From positions 1 through 20,450 of the forward strand of contig CAIYOB010000821.1 in the NCBI GenBank assembly GCA_903927685.1: a DNA stretch of 20,450 nt. The letters are read 5' to 3'. The DNA comes from an uncultured Planctomycetaceae bacterium. GTDB lineage: Bacteria > Planctomycetota > Planctomycetia > Pirellulales > Pirellulaceae. Each line of letters opens with the position of its first letter. Position 1 is the first letter of the stretch. Below, piece by piece: positions 6,085 to 13,443 of the stretch. Position numbers and translations under genes: made by a program. Under the pieces are notes generated by a model, which worked only from the letters and a program-made list of their open reading frames with translations, was not told the DNA's origin and did not search any database.

Positions 6085-7374
6085 TCAACCTAGCGTCGCG
6101 AGGACTTCCCGCGCCGCCTCGACCGTCGCGTCGATATCGGCTTGGGTGTGGGCCGCGGAGACAAACAGGGCCTCGAACTGGCTGCAAGGCATGTACACGC
6201 CGCGCTCGATCAGCCCCCAGAAGTACTTGGCGAACCGCTGCCGATCACTGCGGCTGGCCACGTCCCAATCGGGCACCGGATCGGGATTGAAAAACAGCGT
6301 CATCATGCTGCCCACGCGCGGCAGTGTGTGCGGGACGCCCGCGGCAGCGGCGGCGGCGCTCAGGCCCTCGGCCAGCCGGGCGCTCAACTGCTCCAAGTAT
6401 TCGTAGGGCGATTCGTCGCGGAGTGTTTGCAGCGTGGCGATGCCGCTGGCCGTGGCCAGCGGATTGCCGCTCAGCGTCCCGGCCTGAAACACCTTGCCCG
6501 CCGGCAGGACGCTGGACATGATCTCGGCTTTGCCGCCGTACGCGCCCAGCGGCATCCCGCCGCCGACGATCTTGCCCAGCGTGGTCACGTCCGGGGCGAT
6601 GCCGAAAATGGACTGAGCGCCCCCGTAGGCCACGCGGAACCCGGTCATCACTTCGTCAAAGATCAACAGCGCCCCGTGCTCGCTCGTCAGCCGCCGGGCT
6701 GCTTGCAGGAACTCCCGCGCCGGCACGACGCAGCCCATGTTGCCCACCACGGGCTCCAGGATGACGCCGGCGATCCGCTGGCCGTGTTCCGCAAACGCCG
6801 CTTGCAGTCCCGCCACGTCGTTGTACCGCAGGACCAGCGTGTCGCGGCTGGTCCCGGCCGTCACGCCCGGCGAATCGGGCACGGCCAACGTGGCCGCCGA
6901 ACTGCCGGCGGCAACGAGCAGGCTGTCGACGTGGCCGTGATAGTTGCCGGCGAACTTCACGATCACGTCGCGGCCGGTGTACCCCCGGGCCAGCCGGATG
7001 GCGCTCATCGTCGCCTCGGTGCCCGAACTGACCAGCCGCACCATCTCGATCGATGGCATCGCCGCGATGATCAACTCGGCCAGCGTGTTCTCCTGTTCCG
7101 TCGGCGCGCCGAAGCTCATCGCCCGGTCCAACGCTTCCTGGACCGCGGCCACCACGCGCGGATGCCGGTGGCCCAGGATCATTGGGCCCCACGAGCCGAT
7201 GTAGTCGACGTAGCGGTTGCCGTCCACATCGTACAGGTAAGGGCCCTGGGCGCTGCGGAAGACGATCGGCTCGCCGCCCACGCCGCCAAAGGCGCGGGCC
7301 GGACTGTTGACGCCGCCCGGGATCAGTTGCTTGGCCCGGCGGAAGATCTCGCGACTCTTGTTGCGCGGTTGCAT
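6085..7374 (-). CDS. hemL: Glutamate-1-semialdehyde 2,1-aminomutase
   Basis: A 429-residue PLP enzyme that converts glutamate-1-semialdehyde to 5-aminolevulinate, the last step of the C5 route to haem and other tetrapyrroles. Full-length family signatures are present: IPGGVNSPARAFGGVGGEP (18-36), the SSGTEATMSAIRLAR phosphate-binding block (116-130), FDEVMTGFRV (239-248) and the PLP lysine K268 in TTLGKIVGGGMPLGAYGG. The length is normal for HemL and nothing is missing. It is the first gene of a probable minus-strand operon with the CBS-HEPN and REC-ATPase genes and is divergent from the ceramidase-like gene across 74 bases. No riboswitch was seen upstream. Confidence 0.97.
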   Translation of the reverse strand: MQPRNKSREIFRRAKQLIPGGVNSPARAFGGVGGEPIVFRSAQGPYLYDVDGNRYVDYIGSWGPMILGHRHPRVVAAVQEALDRAMSFGAPTEQENTLAELIIAAMPSIEMVRLVSSGTEATMSAIRLARGYTGRDVIVKFAGNYHGHVDSLLVAAGSSAATLAVPDSPGVTAGTSRDTLVLRYNDVAGLQAAFAEHGQRIAGVILEPVVGNMGCVVPAREFLQAARRLTSEHGALLIFDEVMTGFRVAYGGAQSIFGIAPDVTTLGKIVGGGMPLGAYGGKAEIMSSVLPAGKVFQAGTLSGNPLATASGIATLQTLRDESPYEYLEQLSARLAEGLSAAAAAAGVPHTLPRVGSMMTLFFNPDPVPDWDVASRSDRQRFAKYFWGLIERGVYMPCSQFEALFVSAAHTQADIDATVEAAREVLATLG

Positions 7375-7403
7375 AGATGGTTCTTTTCCGTAACCAGGGA
7401 TGC

Positions 7404-7409
7404 TAGACT
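7404..7409 (+). promoter_or_regulatory. Candidate extended -10 box for the ceramidase-like gene
   Basis: TGCTAGACT (TG-n-TAnnnT) lies 40 bases before the start at 7449, with no good -35 element 17 bases upstream. The same TAGACT hexamer precedes the C45 gene at 13359. The other half of this short intergenic region must carry the hemL promoter on the opposite strand. Confidence 0.35.
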
Positions 7410-7448
7410 AACGTTCCACGGACAGCCTTCAAGCAGAGGAGTATCCAG

Positions 7449-8834
7449 ATGTCCCTAAGATACCGAATTCTTGTGACGTGGGTAGCATGCCTGGCATTTT
7501 TCGCCGCCGCCGGGACCGCACCCGTTGCGGCGACGGCCGCCGACGGCTGGCAGGTCGGCTTGGCCAGAGCGACGGTGACCCCGGATCAGTCCATGTGGAT
7601 GGCGGGCTACGCCAGCCGGGACCGTCCGGCCGACGGCAAGCTAACCGAGCTGTGGGCCAAAGCCCTGGTGTTGCAGGACGCGTCCGGCCAGCGTGCGGTG
7701 CTGGTCACCCTGGACGTGATCGGCGTCAGCCGCGACATGTCCTTGGCGGTGGCCGACCGCTTGAAACAGAGCTACGGCCTGGAGCGATCGCAACTGGCGC
7801 TGTGCGCCTCGCACACTCATTCCGGCCCGGTGCTGTACCGCAACCTGTCGCCGTTGCACGACCTGGTCGTCGACCCGGCCCAGCGGAAGCTGATCGAGGA
7901 CTACACGGCCACGCTGCAGAACAAGATCCTGGCGGTCATCGACGCGGCCATGTCCAATCTGAAACCGGCCGCGCTGTCTTGGGCCAGCGGCACCGCGACG
8001 TTCGCGGTCAACCGGCGCAACAACCCGGAGACGCAGGTGCCGCAGTTGCGAGCCGAGGGCAAGCTCCGGGGCCCCGTGGACCACGATGTTCCGGTGCTGG
8101 CGATCCGCGATGCGGCGGGCCAGCTGCAGGCGGTCGTGTTCGGCTACGCCTGCCACGCCACGACGTTGGCCGGGTTCCAATGGTGCGGCGACTATCCCGG
8201 CTACGCCCAGATCGAACTGGAGCAAGCCCTGCCGGGCTGCCAGGCCATGTTTTGGGCGGGCTGCGGGGCGGATCAAAATCCCATTCCGCGTCGGCAGGTC
8301 GAATTGGCGGCAGACTACGGCCGCCAACTGGCGACGGCAGTCAAGGACATACTGAGCAAGCCCATGCAGCCGGTGGCGGCCAAGCTGGCGACCGATTTCC
8401 GTGAGATCGACCTGCCGCTGGCCGCGCTGCCCACGCGGGAACAGATCGAAAAGGACGTTCAAGCGGACAACCAATACACGGCCGCGCGGGCCAAGCTGCT
8501 GCTGGCTCAGATGGCCGACGGCCGCGCGCTCAGTCCCACATATCCGTACCCTGTCCAAGTCTGGCGGCTGGGCGACGACGTCCAGTTCATCGTCCTGGGT
8601 GGCGAAGTCGTGGTGGATTTCGCCGTGCGGTTGAAGGCCGAACTGAGCGGCCCGCGGACGTGGGTCGCCGGCTATTCCAACGACGTCATGGCCTACATCG
8701 CCTCGCGGCGCGTGCTGCAGGAAGGCGGCTACGAAGGCGGAGGCGCGATGGTCTATTACGGCCTGCCCACCAGTTGGGCGCCGGAGAGCGAAGACCTGAT
8801 TGTGGCCGAAGCTAAGCGCCAAGCCGGACGGTAA
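7449..8834 (+). CDS. Secreted neutral/alkaline ceramidase-like hydrolase, N-terminal domain only
   Basis: A 461-residue protein with a signal peptide (hydrophobic residues 8-30, Ala-rich cleavage region). ATG 7449 follows AGAGGAG at good spacing. The body matches the N-terminal catalytic domain of neutral/alkaline non-lysosomal ceramidases: VGLARATVTP (36-45), AGYASR (52-57), SHTHSGP with H122 and H124 as metal ligands (121-127), NRRNNPE (188-194), YACHATTL (233-240), GDYPGYAQ (247-254) and GCGADQNP (271-278). True ceramidases are near 650-700 residues with a C-terminal Ig-like domain; that domain is absent, as is usual in the many planctomycete and acidobacterial members. Hydrolysis of an amide or ester in a lipid or other substrate is plausible, but ceramide as the substrate is not shown. 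It stands alone on the plus strand, upstream of an unrelated unknown gene. Confidence 0.88.
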   Translation: MSLRYRILVTWVACLAFFAAAGTAPVAATAADGWQVGLARATVTPDQSMWMAGYASRDRPADGKLTELWAKALVLQDASGQRAVLVTLDVIGVSRDMSLAVADRLKQSYGLERSQLALCASHTHSGPVLYRNLSPLHDLVVDPAQRKLIEDYTATLQNKILAVIDAAMSNLKPAALSWASGTATFAVNRRNNPETQVPQLRAEGKLRGPVDHDVPVLAIRDAAGQLQAVVFGYACHATTLAGFQWCGDYPGYAQIELEQALPGCQAMFWAGCGADQNPIPRRQVELAADYGRQLATAVKDILSKPMQPVAAKLATDFREIDLPLAALPTREQIEKDVQADNQYTAARAKLLLAQMADGRALSPTYPYPVQVWRLGDDVQFIVLGGEVVVDFAVRLKAELSGPRTWVAGYSNDVMAYIASRRVLQEGGYEGGGAMVYYGLPTSWAPESEDLIVAEAKRQAGR

Positions 8835-8852
8835 CTGTCCGGATACTTGCCC

Positions 8853-8858
8853 AAGGAG
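8853..8858 (+). promoter_or_regulatory. Strong ribosome binding site pointing to an out-of-frame ATG at 8868
   Basis: AAGGAG at 8853-8858 stands 9 bases before ATG 8868, the best start signal in this region. That ATG opens a frame (MALKADSTLPLG...) that stops at 9038 and is not the frame of the long protein that follows. See the entry at 8920 and the related finding. Confidence 0.6.
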
Positions 8859-8919
8859 ATCACTAGCATGGCACTGAAAGCTGATTCAACGCTGCCGCTT
8901 GGGGATCGGCGGCGCCGCC

Positions 8920-10392
8920 ATGTACTATCACAGCCCCTCGACGGGCACCCGGTTGATGACGTGCCAGGCGTTTGCCGAATTGGAGCAACTGAGCGACAAG
9001 GAGCTCCGCGACCAATTGATCCAGATCCAGCACTTTAGTCGCTGTTTCAACCGGCACGACAAGCCGGAGATCGACTTCTTTGTGGCCGGCCGCCGCTTCC
9101 GCGACCACTTGATGAAGATCGACTTCAGCGTGTTGAGTTCAGCAGACCTGCGGGCCGCGCACGCCACGCTGAGCCGGAAGTTCACCAGCATTGTGCCGTC
9201 CGAACTTCGCAAAGACGATCCCAAGAAGGTCGAGTGGCAGCAGCTGATGGTGTCCGAACTGGAGCCGCTGGCCGAGGACAACGTGCTGGAGGAGAAAAAG
9301 GCCGGTCTGGCGCCGGAGTTCTATCGCCACGTCCAGTGGCTGCCAGGGGGGCGGATCGAGGACGGCGAGTTGATTCCGGATGCCTTCTACGACCTGCCGC
9401 CGGACAGCCAGGATCCGGAACTCCGGGCCCTGTACGACGAAAAGGCCCGCGGCCTGATCTGCAACTACGTGCGCGATTACGCGCATCTGCAGTACATCAA
9501 CGTGGGCCGCATCGTCGAATCGCTGTCGCGGGAACGGAAGAAGCGGGGGCGCCGCGAGGTCTATGTCGTGGAAATGAAGGAGGTGGACGGGGACCAGGAG
9601 ATTGTCAAGATCATCCGGCTGCAGAAATGGGACGTCCAGGGGCATCTGGACGACATGAAGTCGCTGCAGGATGCGATGATCGCCTCGGAAGAGTATACCG
9701 ACTATGTCCTGGATCGGCGTCTGGGCTGCCGGCGCCTGACCATGAACCTGCCCGATGCCATGGTCACCAACCGCATTCGCGAAATCTATCGCGGCCAGCA
9801 GCAGCAGTGGCACGGGCGGGAGATCTGGACGCCGTACTTCGAGCGGGATTACGCCCACGGGATCGCCACGAACCGGCTGCCCCGCGAACGTTTCCAGCGG
9901 ACGGGCTATGCTCTGCAGTTCGCGCACCTGCTGGGCCATGCCGCCGCCCCGAATCTGATCGTCGGCCGCAGCGGCGACGATGGGCGAGTGTTCTTCGACG
10001 ACGGCGACGAAGTGATCTTTGAAGACGAGAAGGGTCTGCCCGAGGAACTGGGCGTCCTCCACCACACCGGCTCGTTCGCCGATTTCCAGGGCGAACTCGC
10101 CAAGCGGGCCGCCGAGTACGCCAAACCGGTTAACGACCGCATCGCCCAGGGGGTGCCGGATCCTCGGGCGTTTGCCGAGTCCTATCTGGCGGCCCTGGTC
10201 GGCAATTTCCAGCACATCCAGGCGGAGTACCGCCGCCAGCGGCGCGCCTTCGACACCTTGTTCCGCCATCGACCTTACAACCAAGAGGGCAGCTTTGCCT
10301 ATCGCTGGGAGTGCGTCCTGAAGCGGTTGGACCAGACGGACGCCGCCGCGTTGGGCGAGGCCATCCGGGCTCAGCTCAAGTTCTCGTCCTGA
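8920..10392 (+). CDS. Conserved-looking protein of unknown function (490 residues)
   Basis: A long soluble protein without a signal peptide or membrane segment. The composition is that of a real protein (many charged residues, Trp/Tyr/His spread throughout), and codon use matches its neighbours. Recognisable stretches, none assigned to a family, include LMTCQAFAELEQLSDKEL near the start, a helical DPELRALYDEKARGLICNYVRDYAHLQYINVGRIVESL region, KIIRLQKWDVQGHLDDMKSLQDAM, and an acidic FFDDGDEVIFEDEKGLP turn late in the chain. The start is uncertain: in-frame choices are TTG 8899, ATG 8920 and ATG 8956, all with poor ribosome binding sites, while a good site serves ATG 8868 in another frame. It ends one base before the convergent heparinase-like gene. 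I do not assign a function. Confidence 0.82.
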   Translation: MYYHSPSTGTRLMTCQAFAELEQLSDKELRDQLIQIQHFSRCFNRHDKPEIDFFVAGRRFRDHLMKIDFSVLSSADLRAAHATLSRKFTSIVPSELRKDDPKKVEWQQLMVSELEPLAEDNVLEEKKAGLAPEFYRHVQWLPGGRIEDGELIPDAFYDLPPDSQDPELRALYDEKARGLICNYVRDYAHLQYINVGRIVESLSRERKKRGRREVYVVEMKEVDGDQEIVKIIRLQKWDVQGHLDDMKSLQDAMIASEEYTDYVLDRRLGCRRLTMNLPDAMVTNRIREIYRGQQQQWHGREIWTPYFERDYAHGIATNRLPRERFQRTGYALQFAHLLGHAAAPNLIVGRSGDDGRVFFDDGDEVIFEDEKGLPEELGVLHHTGSFADFQGELAKRAAEYAKPVNDRIAQGVPDPRAFAESYLAALVGNFQHIQAEYRRQRRAFDTLFRHRPYNQEGSFAYRWECVLKRLDQTDAAALGEAIRAQLKFSS

Positions 10393-10393
10393 A

Positions 10394-12406
10394 TCATGGC
10401 TCCAGGACGCTCAATTTCGTCCGCTTCCCGTCGATCGTGACTTCGATCTGCCCGGGGCCGCTCACTCGGCAGGTGGCCGGCGGCGGAATGGACTCGCCGG
10501 CGTCGGTTGCGGTCAGCACATGCAGGAAGACGGTTTGCGCATCGGCGTTGCCGGGATCGATCTGGATGACGTGCTGTCCGTATGTTCGATGTTCCGCGTG
10601 GCCTTCCACCGGCCCCAACGATTGGCCCGCGGGAGCGAACGCCTCGGCCTGGCCGTCGCTGTGAAGGATCACGCGAAAGTCGCGAGGCAGCAACGTCTGA
10701 CTGAACAGGCGACCTGCCTGGCCCGTAGGCTGGAGCGACGGCTCGGCCCAGTCTCGCTTCGGCGGCGGGACGGTGATCGTGAGCAGGCGGTTGCCAACCT
10801 CCGGCCGGCTGGCGCTGTGCAGTTGCCACTGCCGCCGAATCTCCGGCTTGGTCGTGCGGACGATGTCCAAGACGACCAAGTGTTTGTTCGCCAGCCACAC
10901 GAATTCCCGAATCCACTTCCGACACTTGCTGTCCGGGTTGGTCTTCGTCAAGTCGGCTCGGCAGCGGGCCTCGCCGGAGCCAACCTGCCAGTCGGTGATT
11001 TGCGCCACATCCAGTTGGTTCCGCTGGCGGATCTGCAGCCACTCGGCCCAGGTTTTGTGGTCCGCCTTCAGGCCGCGGCGGGTATTCTGATCGCCGCGAT
11101 CTCCTGCGACGTCGGGGTCCGTGAACAGGACGACGTTGGCCGAGATACAGTTGCGGTGGTACTGGTCGGGCGGCGAGTCGTAGCTGGCGTACCGGCCGCT
11201 GCGCGCGGCCAGCGGGGCGTGCTTGAACACCTGGAACTCCCCGGCCGCCACCCCGCCGTGCACGTCCAGCGGATCGCCACAGCGGAAGAAGACGTGCGTG
11301 GCCGTGTCCGGTTGGCCCGCCTGCGGCCAGTCGCTGCGGAAGAAACCGTAGCCGCAACTGTCGCGTCCAAACAGTTCGGCCAGCGGCAACGGGGCCAGCG
11401 ACTGCGGGGCGAGCGTCGAGTCTCGGAAGATCAGGTTGTGGGCGTACGCCGCGTGGTACAGCGCGGAGCCAAACCGCCCACGCCACCGCTGGGACCACGC
11501 CCGACCGCAGCCGTTGCGGGTCACATAGCTGGCGATGTCCAGCCCCTGGCAGAACTCGTCGTGGGAGTCCCAGTTCCCGCGGAATTGGTCGTTGATGTCG
11601 GTAAAGGCGAATCCCGGACGCATGTACCAGAGGTAGAAACGCACGATGCCGTCGAGCCAGTCGCCCTGCTCCGCTTGGATCCAGGCCGCCGGATTGTGAC
11701 CCGTGGCGGACCACCAGGCGGCACAGATGCTGGGCAGGGCGACGTAGGTGTAGTTGAGCGTATAGGTCGCTCCGGTAGCCGCGCCGTCCAGCCATTGGTA
11801 AGCCTGGAAGTACTCGTGGACGCCGAATTCCCGGAACGTCTGCAAATAGCCGTCCGCCTTGTCGCTGACGCCGTGCAGGGCGAGGCCGGACACGCACAAG
11901 CCTGCCAACGCGCTGGGCGTGCGGCTGTAGAAAAACGGGGCCTGCCCACCGCGGATGTGGGCCGAGGCGTCGTCCGCGGCCCGCTCGATCTTCCGGATGG
12001 TCGCCTGGCGAGTGGCTTCATCCAGTTCCTGATAGAGCCAATCGAACAGGGTTGCCAGGCGGACCAACGCCAGCCCCCGGTCGCTCCAGGTCCCGTCGGT
12101 GGCATCCAACTCCGCCAGCCCTGAGACTGCCGCATCCCGATCTTCCTTCCGGCCGTCGAGCATCCACAGCAGGGCCCGCCCTGTGGGGTGGGCCCGCCAC
12201 TTCGCGCGGGCACCGGCGAAATCCGGCTGGTCGATGCGGGCGACAAGCTTCGCGATCGTCAAGCCCTCGAACGGCTCGTTTCGCAGGAAGATCCGCGGCC
12301 GGACGTCCAGCACCTCGGCGTCAAAAGGGCCCGGCTCCGCCGCCCGAACAGCCGCTCCGGCTCCGGCCAGGACACACAGCACCGCGGCCACAACCGTCGT
12401 TCTCAT
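10394..12406 (-). CDS. Secreted heparinase II/III-like polysaccharide lyase
   Basis: A 670-residue protein with a signal peptide (MRTTVVAAVLCVLAGAGAAVRA). Residues about 30-340 are a helical region of the alpha/alpha-toroid type (ALVRLATLFDWLYQELDEATR, SALAGLCVSGLALHG, TYTLNYTYVALPSICAAW). Residues about 345-670 are a beta-sandwich starting with the family block GYGFFRSDW (352-360), GEFQVFKHAPLAARSGRYASYDS (389-411) and HRNCISANVVLF (417-428), as in the heparinase II/III-like C-terminal domain. These enzymes cleave uronic-acid-containing polysaccharides such as glycosaminoglycans or alginate by beta-elimination. Tyr and His candidates are visible, but I cannot name the catalytic pair with certainty. 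AGAGG lies 6 bases before ATG 12406, and a TATAAT box lies 53-58 bases upstream. No sulfatase or SusC/D-like gene is adjacent, so the substrate is open. Confidence 0.85.
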   Translation of the reverse strand: MRTTVVAAVLCVLAGAGAAVRAAEPGPFDAEVLDVRPRIFLRNEPFEGLTIAKLVARIDQPDFAGARAKWRAHPTGRALLWMLDGRKEDRDAAVSGLAELDATDGTWSDRGLALVRLATLFDWLYQELDEATRQATIRKIERAADDASAHIRGGQAPFFYSRTPSALAGLCVSGLALHGVSDKADGYLQTFREFGVHEYFQAYQWLDGAATGATYTLNYTYVALPSICAAWWSATGHNPAAWIQAEQGDWLDGIVRFYLWYMRPGFAFTDINDQFRGNWDSHDEFCQGLDIASYVTRNGCGRAWSQRWRGRFGSALYHAAYAHNLIFRDSTLAPQSLAPLPLAELFGRDSCGYGFFRSDWPQAGQPDTATHVFFRCGDPLDVHGGVAAGEFQVFKHAPLAARSGRYASYDSPPDQYHRNCISANVVLFTDPDVAGDRGDQNTRRGLKADHKTWAEWLQIRQRNQLDVAQITDWQVGSGEARCRADLTKTNPDSKCRKWIREFVWLANKHLVVLDIVRTTKPEIRRQWQLHSASRPEVGNRLLTITVPPPKRDWAEPSLQPTGQAGRLFSQTLLPRDFRVILHSDGQAEAFAPAGQSLGPVEGHAEHRTYGQHVIQIDPGNADAQTVFLHVLTATDAGESIPPPATCRVSGPGQIEVTIDGKRTKLSVLEP

Positions 12407-12413
12407 CGGCTAC

Positions 12414-12423
12414 CTCTTAAGAG
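12414..12423. promoter_or_regulatory. Palindrome CTCTTAAGAG covering the ribosome binding site of the heparinase-like gene
   Basis: This is a perfect 10-base palindrome whose minus-strand half AAGAG is the ribosome binding site for the start at 12406. It could be a chance palindrome or a translation-blocking or operator site. Confidence 0.3.
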
Positions 12424-12458
12424 ATCCCGCCAGCATCGACACCGCCTGCCAAGCCGCG

Positions 12459-12464
12459 ATTATA
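12459..12464 (-). promoter_or_regulatory. Perfect TATAAT -10 box for the heparinase-like gene
   Basis: The minus strand reads GGTATAATCG here, 53 bases before the start codon at 12406. The hexamer 17 bases further upstream (GTGCCG) is a poor -35. A perfect -10 in this high-GC region is unlikely to be chance at this position. Confidence 0.5.
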
Positions 12465-12540
12465 CCGGGAGCCAGACTTCACGGCACCCGGAAGGTATCG
12501 ACTCGAGTCTCCGTAGGGTGAAAATCGGGACGCCGTTCCA

Positions 12541-12570
12541 CGGGGCGCTCGATTGCGGGGCGCTCGATTG
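12541..12570. repeat. Perfect 15-base tandem duplication
   Basis: CGGGGCGCTCGATTG occurs twice head to tail without mismatch in a gene-free region, which suggests a recent slippage or duplication. A similar 15-base tandem pair lies at 16021-16050. Confidence 0.8.
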
Positions 12571-12669
12571 CCGCTTTTCTGCAAGCAGAGGATAGGGTAG
12601 ACCAAGCCCTCGTTAACGGACCTTGGGCGGGTAGCATCGTTCACGAAACAGAGTCCTCGTTGAACGCCA

Positions 12670-12729
12670 AGCCGGCAGGCGACGGCATGGGTGGCCGCAT
12701 CCCGCTGATCCGCCGGTCGCCTGCCGGCT
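12670..12729. repeat. Perfect 14-base inverted repeat with 32-base spacer
   Basis: AGCCGGCAGGCGAC (12670-12683) and GTCGCCTGCCGGCT (12716-12729) are exact reverse complements. The stem is very stable. There is no T-run on the downstream side on either strand, so it is not a standard terminator. It may be a transposon-like or REP-type remnant, or part of the structured element that follows. Confidence 0.7.
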
Positions 12730-12752
12730 CGGGGGGTTAAACAAACTTAGTC

Positions 12753-12768
12753 AAAAAAAAGGGGGGGG
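12753..12768. repeat. A8G8 homopolymer block
   Basis: Eight A residues are directly followed by eight G residues, just after the 14-base inverted repeat. Such blocks are prone to slippage and to sequencing or assembly error, so lengths here are uncertain. Confidence 0.8.
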
Positions 12769-12806
12769 CGTGAGCGTTGCTAAGCGTGTGGGCACTGTAG
12801 CACCGT

Positions 12807-13011
12807 CCGCCCTTCAAGCGGGCGGCAACTTGATGACCGAGCAGCAGTCGCGGTGTGTCGGGCGCGGTGGGTCAAGAGAGCGTGACCTGTCCGCAGATGC
12901 CTCAAGGCAACCACTTGGTGAGCAATCACTCAGGAGAGATGGTCGAAAGGGCCGGTTTGCCAAGGCTAACCGGCAATTTTCGACCTAAGCACGGAAAACG
13001 CGAAAGCCGCG
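12807..13011 (+). ncRNA. Candidate structured RNA (series of six hairpins)
   Basis: No convincing gene exists here, but hairpins follow one another: CCGCCC/GGGCGG (12807-12825); GGTCA/TGACC (12870-12887); TGCC-TCAA-GGCA (12898-12909); GTGA-GCAA-TCAC with a GNRA tetraloop (12918-12929); a long nested hairpin 12941-12985 built of GGTCGAAA/TTTCGACC, CCGGTT/AACCGG and GCC/GGC; and CGCG-AAAGC-CGCG (12999-13011). The plus strand is preferred because the GCAA loop is a GNRA loop only on that strand. Possible identities are a group II intron fragment, a HEARO/omega-RNA-like element without its protein, or a new RNA. I cannot choose. No reverse transcriptase or IscB-like gene is adjacent. Confidence 0.4.
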
Positions 13012-13335
13012 ATCATAAGGGCTTCTCGCTTCTTTCGGCCTGCTGCCGCGACCTCCCGACACGTTCCGAAACGCCCACGGAACGGCATCTAGCAGCGTGC
13101 GTAGCGTGGCCGGCTGGAACACCTGCAGCCGTCCCCCGTCGACCTCAATCCCTGCCGGATCGTTCGAGCAGGGCTTGCTTGTTGTGCTTCGCGTCGAGCA
13201 GGATCCTTCAGGCATAACGCACATCGGCCGCGGTCATCCCCGCTCCACATCCGCCGCTGCCGTCCGCCTGCGAAGAAGCCACGCGCCGGAGTCCGCCGGT
13301 GTGGCACGGCTCATCCTGTCCGGCGGAAACCGCAA
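13012..13335. other. Gene-free stretch between the structured element and the C45 promoter
   Basis: Short frames are open on both strands, but none has a ribosome binding site or a recognisable motif. One minus-strand stretch near 13120-13215 reads RILLDAKHNKQALLERSGRD, bounded by stops, and has a protein-like look. It could be a decayed gene fragment, but that is too little to call. Confidence 0.35.
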
Positions 13336-13364
13336 TTGGCCGCAGGCGTTGGGGACGGTAGACT
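13336..13364 (+). promoter_or_regulatory. Candidate promoter of the C45-family gene
   Basis: TTGGCC (13336-13341) and TAGACT (13359-13364) are separated by 17 bases, each matching the sigma-70 consensus at 4 of 6 positions. The start codon at 13444 follows with a leader of about 70 bases. Confidence 0.4.
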
Positions 13365-13443
13365 GGCAGCATCGGGTTTACTAGCAGGTGCATCGCGGCG
13401 GATCAGGTGATTCGGCGTCAACGACAACCCGGAGGAGGCAACG

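Noticed and set aside
4806..6290. Very long plus-strand open frame (494 codons)
   Set aside because: Gln/Arg/His/Val-rich mirror of the CBS-HEPN and REC-ATPase genes on the other strand; no recognisable motif.
6142..7458. Plus-strand open frame of 438 codons opposite hemL
   Set aside because: A mirror frame of an unmistakable hemL; composition typical of antisense high-GC reading.
10520..12124. Plus-strand open frame of 534 codons opposite the heparinase-like gene
   Set aside because: It is antisense to a gene with a signal peptide, ribosome binding site and TATAAT box; no domain is visible in the plus-strand translation.
12670..12735. Intrinsic terminator at the 14-base inverted repeat
   Set aside because: No T-run follows the stem on either strand; the T8 on the minus strand comes before the stem.
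12985..13393. Short minus-strand frames that might be a decayed gene (RILLDAKHNKQALLERSGRD)
   Set aside because: The protein-like piece is only about 20 residues between stops with no family match, which is too little to call a pseudogene.
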